Shown here one piece after another: positions 8,649 through 16,991 of a stretch of 64,000 nucleotides of DNA. The stretch is from positions 310,001 through 374,000 of the forward strand of contig NZ_JAPYRE010000001.1 in assembly GCF_029936995.1 (NCBI RefSeq), written 5' to 3'. Position numbers and translations under genes: made by a program. This stretch comes from Henriciella sp. GTDB lineage: Bacteria > Pseudomonadota > Alphaproteobacteria > Caulobacterales > Hyphomonadaceae. Below the pieces are notes generated by a model that saw nothing but the letters and a program-made list of their open reading frames with translations, searched no databases and was not told where the DNA came from. How positions within the stretch are numbered: position 1 is the stretch's first letter; each line of letters opens with the position of its first letter.

Positions 8649-9875
8649 ATGATTGGTATACTTTTCATCTTCTACATTGCGCTCGGTACCGCGCTCGGGC
8701 TCGGTCTCTGGTTCTATGCAGGTCTGGGAATAGGCATTTCCGTCGCGCTCGGGGCTGTGACGACCATGGTGCTCGGCCAGCTACACCTCATCATCTCGCA
8801 TGTGACCGGCCGGGCGGAATCGGAAGAACGTTTCTACAAGCTCGAGCGGGGGATTGCAGGCAACCGTGAGCGCGTCGATCTGATCGAGTCGCGCACCGAA
8901 AGCCTTGAAGACACCGTCAAGCACGAGCTGACAGAGCGCCGCGATGCGCTGGTCAACGAGATGCGCCAGCTTGAAGGGCTTATTGGACGTCTCGCCAAGA
9001 GTTTCGAGGGACGCCTTTCCAAAAACTCTGCGCCGGAAGCTCCGCCTCGTGAAGATGCCGCGCTGCGTAGTGTGAAGGCCGCCTTGCAGGATGGCCGCGT
9101 TGACCTGCATCTGCAGCCCATTGTTTCCCTGCCCCAGCGTCGTGTCGCTTTCTACGAAGGTTTTACCCGTCTGCGTCGCCCGGATGGCTCGCTGATTCTG
9201 CCGGCAGAATTCCTCGATGCGGCCCGCCGTGCCGGGCTCATGGGAATGATCGACAACATGCTGCTTTTTCGCTGTGTGCAGATTGTCCGCAGGCTGTCAG
9301 AGCGGGACCGCCGCGTCGGTGTGTTCTGCAACATCTCGCCAAGTTCGTTGACCGATCCGTCCTTCTTCCCGCAATTCCTGGATTTCATGCGGGAAAACAG
9401 GGATCTTGCCGGGGCGCTTATCTTTGAAATCCCCGCTGACCGCTTCGAGAACCGTAACCGCGAAATGCGTGAAAGTATGGAGCAGCTCACGGCGCTCGGC
9501 TTCCGTTTCTCGATTGATCATGCCCATGACCTCAATATCGACCTGCCACGCCTTCAGGATGCCGGTGTGCGTTTCATCAAGATGAATGGCGGCGAGTTGA
9601 TCGACCAGCTTCGTGACCCGTCCGGACCCCGCCCGCAGTCCACCATAAATCGCCACCTCCAGGGAGAAGAGGTTTCGGCGGTCTGTTCGCGCTTCGGTGT
9701 GACGCTGATTGCTGAGAAGCTTGAAGAGGAAGTCAATGTCGTCGAGATTCTCGAATACGACATTCCTTATGGGCAGGGGCACGTCTTTGGTGCGCCGAAA
9801 CCGATCAAGTCCTCGCTCATGGAAGCAACCGCCCCATCGGCGGAGTTCATGGCCCGGCTGCGTGCCGTCGGATGA
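8649..9875 (+). CDS. tipF: TipF-like membrane EAL-domain protein (degenerate EAL)
   Basis: The 408 residues comprise two adjacent transmembrane helices (about 3-23 and 25-48), a charged coiled-coil region (about 55-125) and a C-terminal EAL domain (about 140-400). The layout matches Caulobacter TipF, a c-di-GMP receptor that marks the pole for flagellum assembly. The EAL domain is altered: the signature reads YEGF (169-172) instead of E-A/V-L, and the downstream DDFGTG-type loop reads DHAHDLN. Phosphodiesterase activity is therefore unlikely and ligand sensing more plausible. The neighbouring HAD hydrolase and ribF-ileS-lspA block fit a caulobacterial arrangement. The name rests on architecture, not on a database search. 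Confidence 0.65.
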   Translation: MIGILFIFYIALGTALGLGLWFYAGLGIGISVALGAVTTMVLGQLHLIISHVTGRAESEERFYKLERGIAGNRERVDLIESRTESLEDTVKHELTERRDALVNEMRQLEGLIGRLAKSFEGRLSKNSAPEAPPREDAALRSVKAALQDGRVDLHLQPIVSLPQRRVAFYEGFTRLRRPDGSLILPAEFLDAARRAGLMGMIDNMLLFRCVQIVRRLSERDRRVGVFCNISPSSLTDPSFFPQFLDFMRENRDLAGALIFEIPADRFENRNREMRESMEQLTALGFRFSIDHAHDLNIDLPRLQDAGVRFIKMNGGELIDQLRDPSGPRPQSTINRHLQGEEVSAVCSRFGVTLIAEKLEEEVNVVEILEYDIPYGQGHVFGAPKPIKSSLMEATAPSAEFMARLRAVG

Positions 9876-9922
9876 TGTTCGTGAGGTTTGACGCCTGTAC
9901 TGCGTCTGACTACTGAGCTGCC

Positions 9923-10777
9923 ATGAAAAGACCTGAGCATCCGGAAGGCTTCCGAGAGATTGCCGCACAATATGACGCTGTCCTGTGCGATGTGTGGGGC
10001 GTTATTCATAATGGCCGGCGAGCCTTTACCGAAGCGTGTGATGCGCTCAGCCGCTATCGCGACCAGGGTGGAACCGTCATCCTCATCACTAATGCCCCGG
10101 TGCCGAAAGAGCAGGTGATCTCATACTTCAAGCCGATGGGCGTTCCAGACAGCTGTTTCGACGATTGTGTCTCCTCCGGGGATGCGACACGCGAAGAACT
10201 GGCCCGGCGCAGCGATGAGAAGATCTGGCGCCTGGGTGTCGACAGTGGCTGGGAGCGGGACCAGTTTCTCTATCGTGGCCTGGACCTGACTTTCGTCGAG
10301 CCCGAAGCGGCTGAAACCATGTTGTGTATCGGACTGGCTAACCAGGAAGATGACGATCCGGAAGATTACCGCGAAACACTGAAGGATGGTGCCGGAAGTG
10401 GCCTGCCGATGATCTGCGCCAATCCGGATATCAAGGTCCGTATCGGGGACCGGCTGGTCTGGTGCGCCGGTGCACTGGCCGCGATCTATGAGGAAGAGGG
10501 CGGCAGCGTCATCTATCCCGGCAAGCCGCATCCGACGATTTACCAGCTTGCATTGCGCCGGGCAGCGCGGGCGCGCGGCGACAGCCCGGCCTCGGTTCTC
10601 TGCATCGGTGACAGCCCGGCTACCGACATGCGCGGGGCAGCACAGCAAGGCCATGACGCCCTTTATGTCGGCACCGGACTGGCCGAACACGGCCACGATT
10701 TCAAAGCTGAGGTTGCAGCCCTGCTCGAAAAGTATGAAACATCGGCCCGTTATGCCATGCCGGCTTTGAGGTGGTGA
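9923..10777 (+). CDS. TIGR01459 family HAD-type hydrolase
   Basis: This 284-residue cytoplasmic phosphatase-like protein is related to NagD/pyridoxal phosphatase-type HAD proteins. Motif I is CDVWGVIHNG (the two Asp-type residues of HAD motif I are present as D-x-W), motif II is ILITNAP, and motif III/IV is GKPHPTIY followed by CIGDSPATDM. A C2-type cap lies between them. The family is widespread in alphaproteobacteria and its substrate is not established. It lies 47 bases after the tipF-like gene on the same strand. Confidence 0.88.
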   Translation: MKRPEHPEGFREIAAQYDAVLCDVWGVIHNGRRAFTEACDALSRYRDQGGTVILITNAPVPKEQVISYFKPMGVPDSCFDDCVSSGDATREELARRSDEKIWRLGVDSGWERDQFLYRGLDLTFVEPEAAETMLCIGLANQEDDDPEDYRETLKDGAGSGLPMICANPDIKVRIGDRLVWCAGALAAIYEEEGGSVIYPGKPHPTIYQLALRRAARARGDSPASVLCIGDSPATDMRGAAQQGHDALYVGTGLAEHGHDFKAEVAALLEKYETSARYAMPALRW

Positions 10778-10833
10778 CGCCGGGGCGCTGTCATTGTAAC
10801 AGACGTCGGCCCTATCAATTTGGAGTAAGGTAG

Positions 10834-11265
10834 ATGAGTGCCAAGGAAGGTTACAAATTCGAGGATCTGAGTGTCGGCATGTCGCATGAGCGCACGCACA
10901 CGATCACGGCGGAAGATATCGACCTCTTTGCGAAAGTCTCGGGTGATCACAACCCGATCCATGTCGATGACGAGTATGCGAAAAACACACCTTTCGGCCA
11001 GCGTGTGGCCCACGGGGCGCTGACGGCGAGCTATATCTCCGGCATCCTTGGCAATGACCTGCCGGGCCCCGGCGCGATCTTCACACATCTGGAGATGCGC
11101 TTCCGCCGCCCGGTCTTCATCGGCGATACGGTCACCGCGCGCGCCGAAATCATTGAGACAATCGAACGCGGCAAACGTGCCACGTTGAAGATCACCTGTT
11201 CGGTTAATGGCAAGGTCGTCGTCGGCGGCGAGGCCAAGGTCATGGTGCCGGGCCGGGAGGACTGA
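10834..11265 (+). CDS. MaoC-family (R)-specific enoyl-CoA hydratase
   Basis: This 143-residue single hot-dog-fold protein would hydrate trans-2-enoyl-CoA to (R)-3-hydroxyacyl-CoA, linking beta-oxidation to hydroxyalkanoate or fatty-acid metabolism. The hydratase-2 motif is intact: the catalytic Asp/His in SGDHNPIHVDDEYA, then FGQRVAHGALT. A GGAGTAAGG ribosome-binding site precedes the ATG. Its stop overlaps the ribF start by one base (TGATG), suggesting coupling. Confidence 0.9.
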   Translation: MSAKEGYKFEDLSVGMSHERTHTITAEDIDLFAKVSGDHNPIHVDDEYAKNTPFGQRVAHGALTASYISGILGNDLPGPGAIFTHLEMRFRRPVFIGDTVTARAEIIETIERGKRATLKITCSVNGKVVVGGEAKVMVPGRED

Positions 11266-12188
11266 TGGCAGTCCATGCGGGCTATACACACCTGCCGGAC
11301 AGCGCACGTGGCTTCTCCGTCGCGCTTGGCAATTTCGATGGCGTGCATGCCGGCCACAGGGCGGTCATAGATGCCGCCCGCATAGATGGCGCAAAGCTTG
11401 GCGTTGCCACCTTTGAGCCGCCGCCACGCGCGCATTTCCGCCCGAACGACCCGCCCTTCCGCATTTACCGGCCAGCCCGCCGGAATGCCCGGCTGATCGA
11501 GCTTGGCGCGGAAGCGGTCTTCGAGCTGCCGTTCAATACCGACATGGCCTCGATGACCGATGAGGAGTTCTGCCGCAACGTCCTGCATGAAGGACTGGGT
11601 GTGACGCATGTCGCGGTCGGTTTCGATTTCCGTTTCGGACGCGGCCGCATGGGCGATGCCGCGCGGCTTTCCTCGCTTGGTCGGTCGCTGGGCTTCAGTG
11701 TCACCGTCGTGGAGAAGATCGAGACACCCGACACAGCCAAGGCTTCCTCCACTGCCATTCGCGAAGCCCTTATCGCGGGTGAGCCCCGCAAGGCGGCCAG
11801 CATGCTCGGCCACCCCTGGATCGCTGACGGCATTGTCGAGCGCGGTGAACGCCGGGGGCACACGATCGACTTCCCGACGGCCAATATCCACCTGGGTGAG
11901 CTGATCCATCCCCGCCACGGGGTCTATGCCGTGAAGGCCCGCATTGACCGGGCGGGCGACTGGCTGCCCGGTGTTGCCAATTTCGGGCGCACGCCCACAA
12001 CAGGCATGCGTGACCCGGTGCTGGAAACCTTCATCTTCGATTTCGACCGCGACATCTACGGCCATCCGCTCGAGGTCGAGCTGCACGAATTCCTGCGTCC
12101 GGAACTGCATTTCCCGTCACTCGAAGAGATGATCGAGCAGATGAAAAAGGACACAGAGCAGGCCCGGGCCGTTCTGGCTGGCGCCTGA
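11265..12188 (+). CDS. ribF: Bifunctional riboflavin kinase/FMN adenylyltransferase
   Basis: RibF converts riboflavin to FMN and then FAD. The 307 residues contain the N-terminal nucleotidyltransferase domain with GNFDGVHAGHR (about 22-32), the FDFRFGRGRMGD segment and STAIREAL, then the C-terminal flavokinase domain with GHTIDFPTANI and GVYAVKARI. The length is normal. No FMN riboswitch is possible upstream because the gene overlaps the MaoC gene. Confidence 0.95.
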   Translation: MAVHAGYTHLPDSARGFSVALGNFDGVHAGHRAVIDAARIDGAKLGVATFEPPPRAHFRPNDPPFRIYRPARRNARLIELGAEAVFELPFNTDMASMTDEEFCRNVLHEGLGVTHVAVGFDFRFGRGRMGDAARLSSLGRSLGFSVTVVEKIETPDTAKASSTAIREALIAGEPRKAASMLGHPWIADGIVERGERRGHTIDFPTANIHLGELIHPRHGVYAVKARIDRAGDWLPGVANFGRTPTTGMRDPVLETFIFDFDRDIYGHPLEVELHEFLRPELHFPSLEEMIEQMKKDTEQARAVLAGA

Positions 12189-12267
12189 GGACTGTTTCTC
12201 TGCCGCATGGGTGACAAAGCCCCCCTCGCACGTCAGACTGGCGCGAGAGAAACTGAAGGGGCATCCC

Positions 12268-12768
12268 ATGAGATTGAGTGTGATCGCGGTTCTGGCCGTT
12301 GTAACTTGCTGGCTTGCGGGAGCAGCGCACGCGCAGGATGGTGTGAACGTCAACACCGCCAACCAGCAGTCCCTGCTCAATATCGCGCAGTCTGCGGGCC
12401 ATTCCGCCCAACCGTCAAATATTGGCGGAGACGGGGTTCCCGGCATCGAAGTGCGCACCCAGGACGGGATCACATTTTATGCCGTTGGCACAGCCTGCGA
12501 GCAGGGCGGTTGCCGCGGTATCAAGCTGATGGCGCGTCATCAGCCAGCCGGTACGGTCAGTTACGGGAAAATCAATACAATCAACCGGGAAATGTCGCCT
12601 CTGAAGCTCTGGTACACGCCTGAAGTCGTCATACTTGAGCGTTATCTCATTCTCGATGGCGGCGTTTCGCCTGCCCATCTGGCGTTCGAGATGAGAATTT
12701 TCCCGACCTATGTGTCCCTGGTGACGGAGCAGTTGAATCAGGCTGAGGGAAGCAGCCAGGCCCAGTAG
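12268..12768 (+). CDS. Secreted YbjN-like domain protein
   Basis: This 166-residue protein starts at the ATG preceded by AAGGGG, with a signal peptide ending AGAAHA-Q. The body resembles the YbjN fold (type III chaperone-like): a Cys pair in GTACEQGGCRGIKL, then an alpha/beta stretch with KINTINREMSPLKLW and the LDGGVSPAHLAFEM segment typical of YbjN proteins. YbjN proteins are linked to stress and motility phenotypes, but the function of exported versions is unknown. It sits alone between ribF and ileS. Confidence 0.7.
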   Translation: MRLSVIAVLAVVTCWLAGAAHAQDGVNVNTANQQSLLNIAQSAGHSAQPSNIGGDGVPGIEVRTQDGITFYAVGTACEQGGCRGIKLMARHQPAGTVSYGKINTINREMSPLKLWYTPEVVILERYLILDGGVSPAHLAFEMRIFPTYVSLVTEQLNQAEGSSQAQ

Positions 12769-12779
12769 TCTGCCTGGCT
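12754..12779 (+). terminator. Hairpin spanning the stop codon of the YbjN-like gene
   Basis: The arms AGCCAGGC (12754-12761) and GCCTGGCT (12772-12779) flank a 10-base loop containing the TAG stop. There is no U-tract. It may attenuate readthrough into ileS. Confidence 0.3.
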
Positions 12780-12973
12780 TGCGTCCGGGGAGATGACATC
12801 CGGGGAACGCTCTGCTAGAGCCTGCGGCCATGATGATTTGGCCAAAGCCTTCCGCGATACGAATTAGCCGCCCGGCTCGGCGGTGAGGGTCCCTCGAACA
12901 GGGGCGTCACGCTGAAGCCGGGATTTGCCTTTCGCCCAAAGACACACTGCTGGTTCGAGACTGATCAAGACAC

Positions 12974-15913
12974 ATGAGTAACGACACAAAGACAGCCACG
13001 GCTGACTATCGCGACACGCTGTTCCTGCCGAAAACTGAATTCCCCATGCGCGGCGGCCTGCCAAAGGCGGAACCGAAATGGATCGAGCGCTGGGACGAGA
13101 TGCGCCTCTATGACCGTATGCGCGAGGATGCGAAGGCGCGCGGGGCCAAGCCCTTCATCCTTCATGACGGGCCACCCTATGCAAACGGGCCGATCCATCT
13201 CGGCACGGCGATGAACAAGATCCTCAAGGACATGGTGGTTCGCGGCCACCAGATGCTCGGATACGACGCCTCCTACATTCCGGGCTGGGACTGTCACGGC
13301 CTGCCGATCGAGTGGAAGGTGGAAGAGGAGTTCCGTTCCAAGGGCCGAACCAAGGACGACGTGCCGGGCGACGAATTCCGCCGCGCCTGCCGGGACTATG
13401 CCGCCAAATGGATCGAGGTGCAGAAAGACGGCTTTCGCCGCTGCGGCGTCGAGGGCGAATGGGACAATCCCTACCTCACCATGAACTATGAATCCGAGGC
13501 TGCGACGGTGCGGGAATTTCTGCGCGTGGCGATGAGCGGACGTCTGGTGCGCGGGGCAAAGCCGGTGATGTGGTCCCCGGTCGAACGCACCGCGCTCGCT
13601 GAAGCGGAAGTCGAGTATCACGACCGCAAGGTGCCGCAGATCTGGGTGAAGTTTCCGGTACAGGGCGAGGACTTTTCCGTCATTATCTGGACGACGACGC
13701 CGTGGACCATCCCGGCCAACCAGGCGGTCAGCTTCAACGCTGGTATCACTTACGGCCTCTACGAGGTCGAGCGTGTGATGAGTGAGGAGGAGCTTGGTTT
13801 TGCGCCCTTCGCCAATCCGGGCGACAAATATGTCATCGCCGATGCGCTGGCCGACAGCGTCATGGACAGCGCGAAGGTCAGCGCGTTCAAGCGCCTTGGC
13901 GACGCGGACCCGACAGGCTGGACGCTCTCCCACCCGCTCGCCGGCCTGTCCGACTTCTACAAGCACGACATCCCGATGCTCGCGGGCGAGCATGTCACCG
14001 ATGATGCCGGTACGGGCTTCGTGCATACCGCGCCGGCCCACGGTGAGGACGACTTCCTCGTCTGGATCGCCAGTGGTCACAAGGCCTCCGACATCCGCGC
14101 TATCGTCAACGAAGACGGCGTCTACGAACATGACGAGTTGCCGGATGCGCTTCAGGGGCTCGATGTGATCCGCACGTCGGGCAAGAAGCGCGGCGAGCCG
14201 GGCAAGGCGAACCCGGAAGTCATGAAGCTGCTGACCGAGGCGGGCAATCTCCTCTCGCGCGGTGTGACCATGATCCGCGATGCGCATAGCTGGCGTTCCA
14301 AGGCGCCGGTCATTCGCCGGGCAACCCCGCAATGGTTCATCGCGATGGACAAGCCGGGCGCCAATGGCAGCCCGCCGCTGCGCGAAATGGCGCTGAAGGC
14401 GCTGGATGAGACCGGCTTCGTGCCGGCCTCCGGGCGCAACCGGATCACGTCGATGGTCGCCGACCGGCCGGACTGGCTGATCTCGCGCCAGCGTAACTGG
14501 GGCGTGCCGATCACCATTCTCGTCAATGAGAAAGGCGAGCCGCATACCGCTGCCCTGCCGGAAGACAAGGCCGCCGAGGTCAACACCCGCATCCTCGATG
14601 CCATCGCCGCGGGGGGTGTGGAAGCATGGTTTTCCGCAGACCCGGCAACCTTCCTCGAAGGCATCGCCGATCCGGCAGGCTGGGAGAAGGTCACGGACGT
14701 GCTCGATGTCTGGTTTGACAGCGGCACGACGCACACCTTCACCCTGCGTGACCGGGGTGTGATAGATGGCGAGACGGGGCAGGCGGATGTCTATCTCGAA
14801 GGCTCAGACCAGCATCGCGGCTGGTTCCAGTCTTCGCTTCTGGAGTGCTGCGCCACACGCGGCATGGCCCCCTACAAGAACGTCGTCACCCACGGCTTCA
14901 TTGTCGATGCCGAGGGCAAGAAGATGTCCAAGTCGCTCGGTAACACGGTCGAACCGGAGCAGGTTGCGGGCCAGTTCGGCATCGAGATACTCCGCCTCTG
15001 GACGGCAAGCTCGGACTTCACCGAAGACCTGCGCATGTCCGACGACACGCTGAAGACCAATGCCGAATCCTATCGCCGCCTGCGCAACACGCTGCGCTAC
15101 ATGCTCGGCGCGCTGGATGGCTACAGCGAAGCCGATGCCGTGGCCCCGGCGGACATGCCGGGCCTCGAGCGCTGGATGCTGCACCGCCTTTCCGAACTCG
15201 ATGCGCTTGTCCGCAAGGCGTATGCGAATTTCGACTATAAACGCATCATGGCGGCTATGCTGAACTTCGCCAGCGTGGACCTGTCTGCGATCTATTTCGA
15301 CATCCGCAAGGACAGCCTCTACTGCGATGCGCCGGATGAGTTGCGCCGCCGCGCCAACCGCACCGTGATGAGCCTGATACTGGAGCGGCTCGTCACCTGG
15401 CTTGCTCCGATCATGCCGTTCACCACCGAAGAGGCTTTCCTGATGAGCCATTTCGCGGGACGGGCAGACAGTGTCCACCTGCTGACCTTCCCGGAAACAC
15501 CGGAAAGCTGGCGCGATACGGCCCATGCCGAGCGCTGGGAGCGGATATTCAAGGTCCGCCGCGTCGTCACCGGCGCGCTGGAGATCGAGCGCAAGGAAAA
15601 GCGGATCGGTGCCTCACTGGAGGCCAGCCCCGATGTCTATATCGAGGATGCGTCCCTCATCGAGGCGTTCGAGGGCGAAAACCCGGCAGACCTGTTCATC
15701 ACTTCGGGTGCGAAATTGATAGAAGGGGCAGGTCCGGCAGATACTTACCGGCTTGAGGACACCCCTGGCGTGGCTGTTGTGCCGTCGAAGGCCGATGGCG
15801 TGAAGTGCGAGCGCAGCTGGAAGTATTTCGACCCGGCCACAGCCGATCCTGAGTTCCCGGACATCACGCCGCGCGATGCGGTAGCAGTCCGTGCGATCCG
15901 GGGTGCAGCATGA
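12974..15913 (+). CDS. ileS: Isoleucyl-tRNA synthetase
   Basis: This 979-residue class Ia synthetase charges tRNA-Ile. Seen are the N-terminal GPPYANGPIHLGTA (HIGH region, about residues 63-76), the CP1 editing domain with TTTPWTIPANQA and GTGFVHTAPAHG, the KMSKSLGN catalytic loop (about 651-658) and an anticodon-binding domain. The fourth HIGH residue reads Thr (HLGT), which is worth comparing with relatives. The C terminus lacks the four-Cys zinc knuckle of E. coli IleS, common in shorter forms. It overlaps lspA by 4 bases (ATGA). Confidence 0.95.
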   Translation: MSNDTKTATADYRDTLFLPKTEFPMRGGLPKAEPKWIERWDEMRLYDRMREDAKARGAKPFILHDGPPYANGPIHLGTAMNKILKDMVVRGHQMLGYDASYIPGWDCHGLPIEWKVEEEFRSKGRTKDDVPGDEFRRACRDYAAKWIEVQKDGFRRCGVEGEWDNPYLTMNYESEAATVREFLRVAMSGRLVRGAKPVMWSPVERTALAEAEVEYHDRKVPQIWVKFPVQGEDFSVIIWTTTPWTIPANQAVSFNAGITYGLYEVERVMSEEELGFAPFANPGDKYVIADALADSVMDSAKVSAFKRLGDADPTGWTLSHPLAGLSDFYKHDIPMLAGEHVTDDAGTGFVHTAPAHGEDDFLVWIASGHKASDIRAIVNEDGVYEHDELPDALQGLDVIRTSGKKRGEPGKANPEVMKLLTEAGNLLSRGVTMIRDAHSWRSKAPVIRRATPQWFIAMDKPGANGSPPLREMALKALDETGFVPASGRNRITSMVADRPDWLISRQRNWGVPITILVNEKGEPHTAALPEDKAAEVNTRILDAIAAGGVEAWFSADPATFLEGIADPAGWEKVTDVLDVWFDSGTTHTFTLRDRGVIDGETGQADVYLEGSDQHRGWFQSSLLECCATRGMAPYKNVVTHGFIVDAEGKKMSKSLGNTVEPEQVAGQFGIEILRLWTASSDFTEDLRMSDDTLKTNAESYRRLRNTLRYMLGALDGYSEADAVAPADMPGLERWMLHRLSELDALVRKAYANFDYKRIMAAMLNFASVDLSAIYFDIRKDSLYCDAPDELRRRANRTVMSLILERLVTWLAPIMPFTTEEAFLMSHFAGRADSVHLLTFPETPESWRDTAHAERWERIFKVRRVVTGALEIERKEKRIGASLEASPDVYIEDASLIEAFEGENPADLFITSGAKLIEGAGPADTYRLEDTPGVAVVPSKADGVKCERSWKYFDPATADPEFPDITPRDAVAVRAIRGAA

Positions 15914-16446
15914 GCAGCCGGGCGGGAAACCTGTACGCCTGGCTGGGCCTCATCCTCGTCGTGGTCGTTTCCGACCAGGTAACGAAATGGATGGTGCTGA
16001 ACACGCCTGCCTTCAATGCGCGGGCTTGCCTGGATGTCACGGTTGCCTGTGGACAGATAAAGGTCTCACCGCTGTTTGACCTGACCATGCTGTGGAACCG
16101 GGGTATCAGCTTCGGCACCTTCCAGTCTGACGGGATCATGCGCTGGGTGCTGGTCGGGGCGACAAGCGGTATTGCGGTGGCCTTTGCCATCTGGCTGACG
16201 CGGGCTCAACGCTGGCTGACCGCGCTATCACTGTCGCTGGTGATCGGCGGGGCCATCGGCAACCTGGTCGACCGGGTGAGGTTTGGCGCTGTCGTTGACT
16301 TCCTGGACTTTTCGGGAATGTATTTCCCGTGGGTATTCAACATTGCGGATTCGGCAATAACTGTGGGCGCGGTCTTGCTGTTTCTCGATCAGTTTTTAAT
16401 GTCACGTTCCGGTCCCAAGTCTGAAACAGGGACCAGCAGGAATTAA
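15910..16446 (+). CDS. lspA: Lipoprotein signal peptidase (signal peptidase II)
   Basis: LspA removes signal peptides from prolipoproteins in the inner membrane. The 178 residues show four membrane segments, the DQVTKWMV motif, the LWNRGISFG signature and the two catalytic aspartates in VDRVRFGAVVDFLDF and FNIADSAI. It overlaps ileS by 4 bases, the common bacterial arrangement. The many lipoproteins in this window are its probable substrates. Confidence 0.95.
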   Translation: MSSRAGNLYAWLGLILVVVVSDQVTKWMVLNTPAFNARACLDVTVACGQIKVSPLFDLTMLWNRGISFGTFQSDGIMRWVLVGATSGIAVAFAIWLTRAQRWLTALSLSLVIGGAIGNLVDRVRFGAVVDFLDFSGMYFPWVFNIADSAITVGAVLLFLDQFLMSRSGPKSETGTSRN

Positions 16447-16462
16447 TCGAGTGAGGACGCCA

Positions 16463-16939
16463 ATGAGACGAGCTATTCTGACGATGACGGCGATGGGGGC
16501 GCTCCTTGCGGCTGGCGGATGCTCCATGTTCGGCAATAGCGGCCCATCCGGACCGGACGAATTCCGCGTCGTGACCAAGGCTCCCCTGTCTGTTCCGCCG
16601 GAATACAGCTTGCGTCCGCCTGCAGCGGGAACATCCGTTCCAGCTGAAGCCGACCCGTCGCGCGCACCAGTCTCCGCCGCTTTCGGTACGAGCATCGGCG
16701 CGGATGCCAGTGCTGTCGAACGTGCGCTTGTGAGCGCCGCCGGTGCCAATGCAGTGAGCCCGACGATCCGCTCTGTCGTGGATTATGAGCAGTCCGGCAC
16801 TGTCCGTAAGTCCCGTGAAGATGCTGACCAGATCATCGGCTACCGTGGCGATGGCACTGTCGAGGACAATGCGACTGGCGGCGGCGATGTCACCATTGCA
16901 CGCGGTAGCGGCGACAAGGTGAAGCTGCCGGGGACCTGA
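16463..16939 (+). CDS. DUF3035 lipoprotein, BamF-like
   Basis: This 158-residue lipoprotein (GGC lipobox, Cys about residue 20) carries the DUF3035 hallmark FRVVTKAPLSVPPEYSLRPP. Proteins with this PL-x-x-PP-x-x-LRPP stretch are found after lspA in alphaproteobacteria; BamF, a BamC-like accessory lipoprotein of the outer-membrane Bam complex, has a comparable motif. The BamF link is inferred. The ATG at 16463 has AGGA 5 bases upstream; an in-frame GTG at 16451 is less likely. It is co-directional with lspA and the M16 pair. Confidence 0.8.
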   Translation: MRRAILTMTAMGALLAAGGCSMFGNSGPSGPDEFRVVTKAPLSVPPEYSLRPPAAGTSVPAEADPSRAPVSAAFGTSIGADASAVERALVSAAGANAVSPTIRSVVDYEQSGTVRKSREDADQIIGYRGDGTVEDNATGGGDVTIARGSGDKVKLPGT

Positions 16940-16991
16940 CAAGCCACAAAATCACAGATAGAGTTTCCAGACCAAGGACCGGAGGATGAAG

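Noticed and set aside
10778-11264. Possible FMN riboswitch for ribF
   Set aside because: ribF overlaps the MaoC gene by one base, so there is no leader to hold a riboswitch, and no conserved RFN elements are visible.
12965-14734. A 589-codon open frame antisense to ileS
   Set aside because: It is a GC-rich shadow frame lying wholly opposite a certain ileS gene; its composition is His/Arg/Asp-rich with no domain and no ribosome-binding site.
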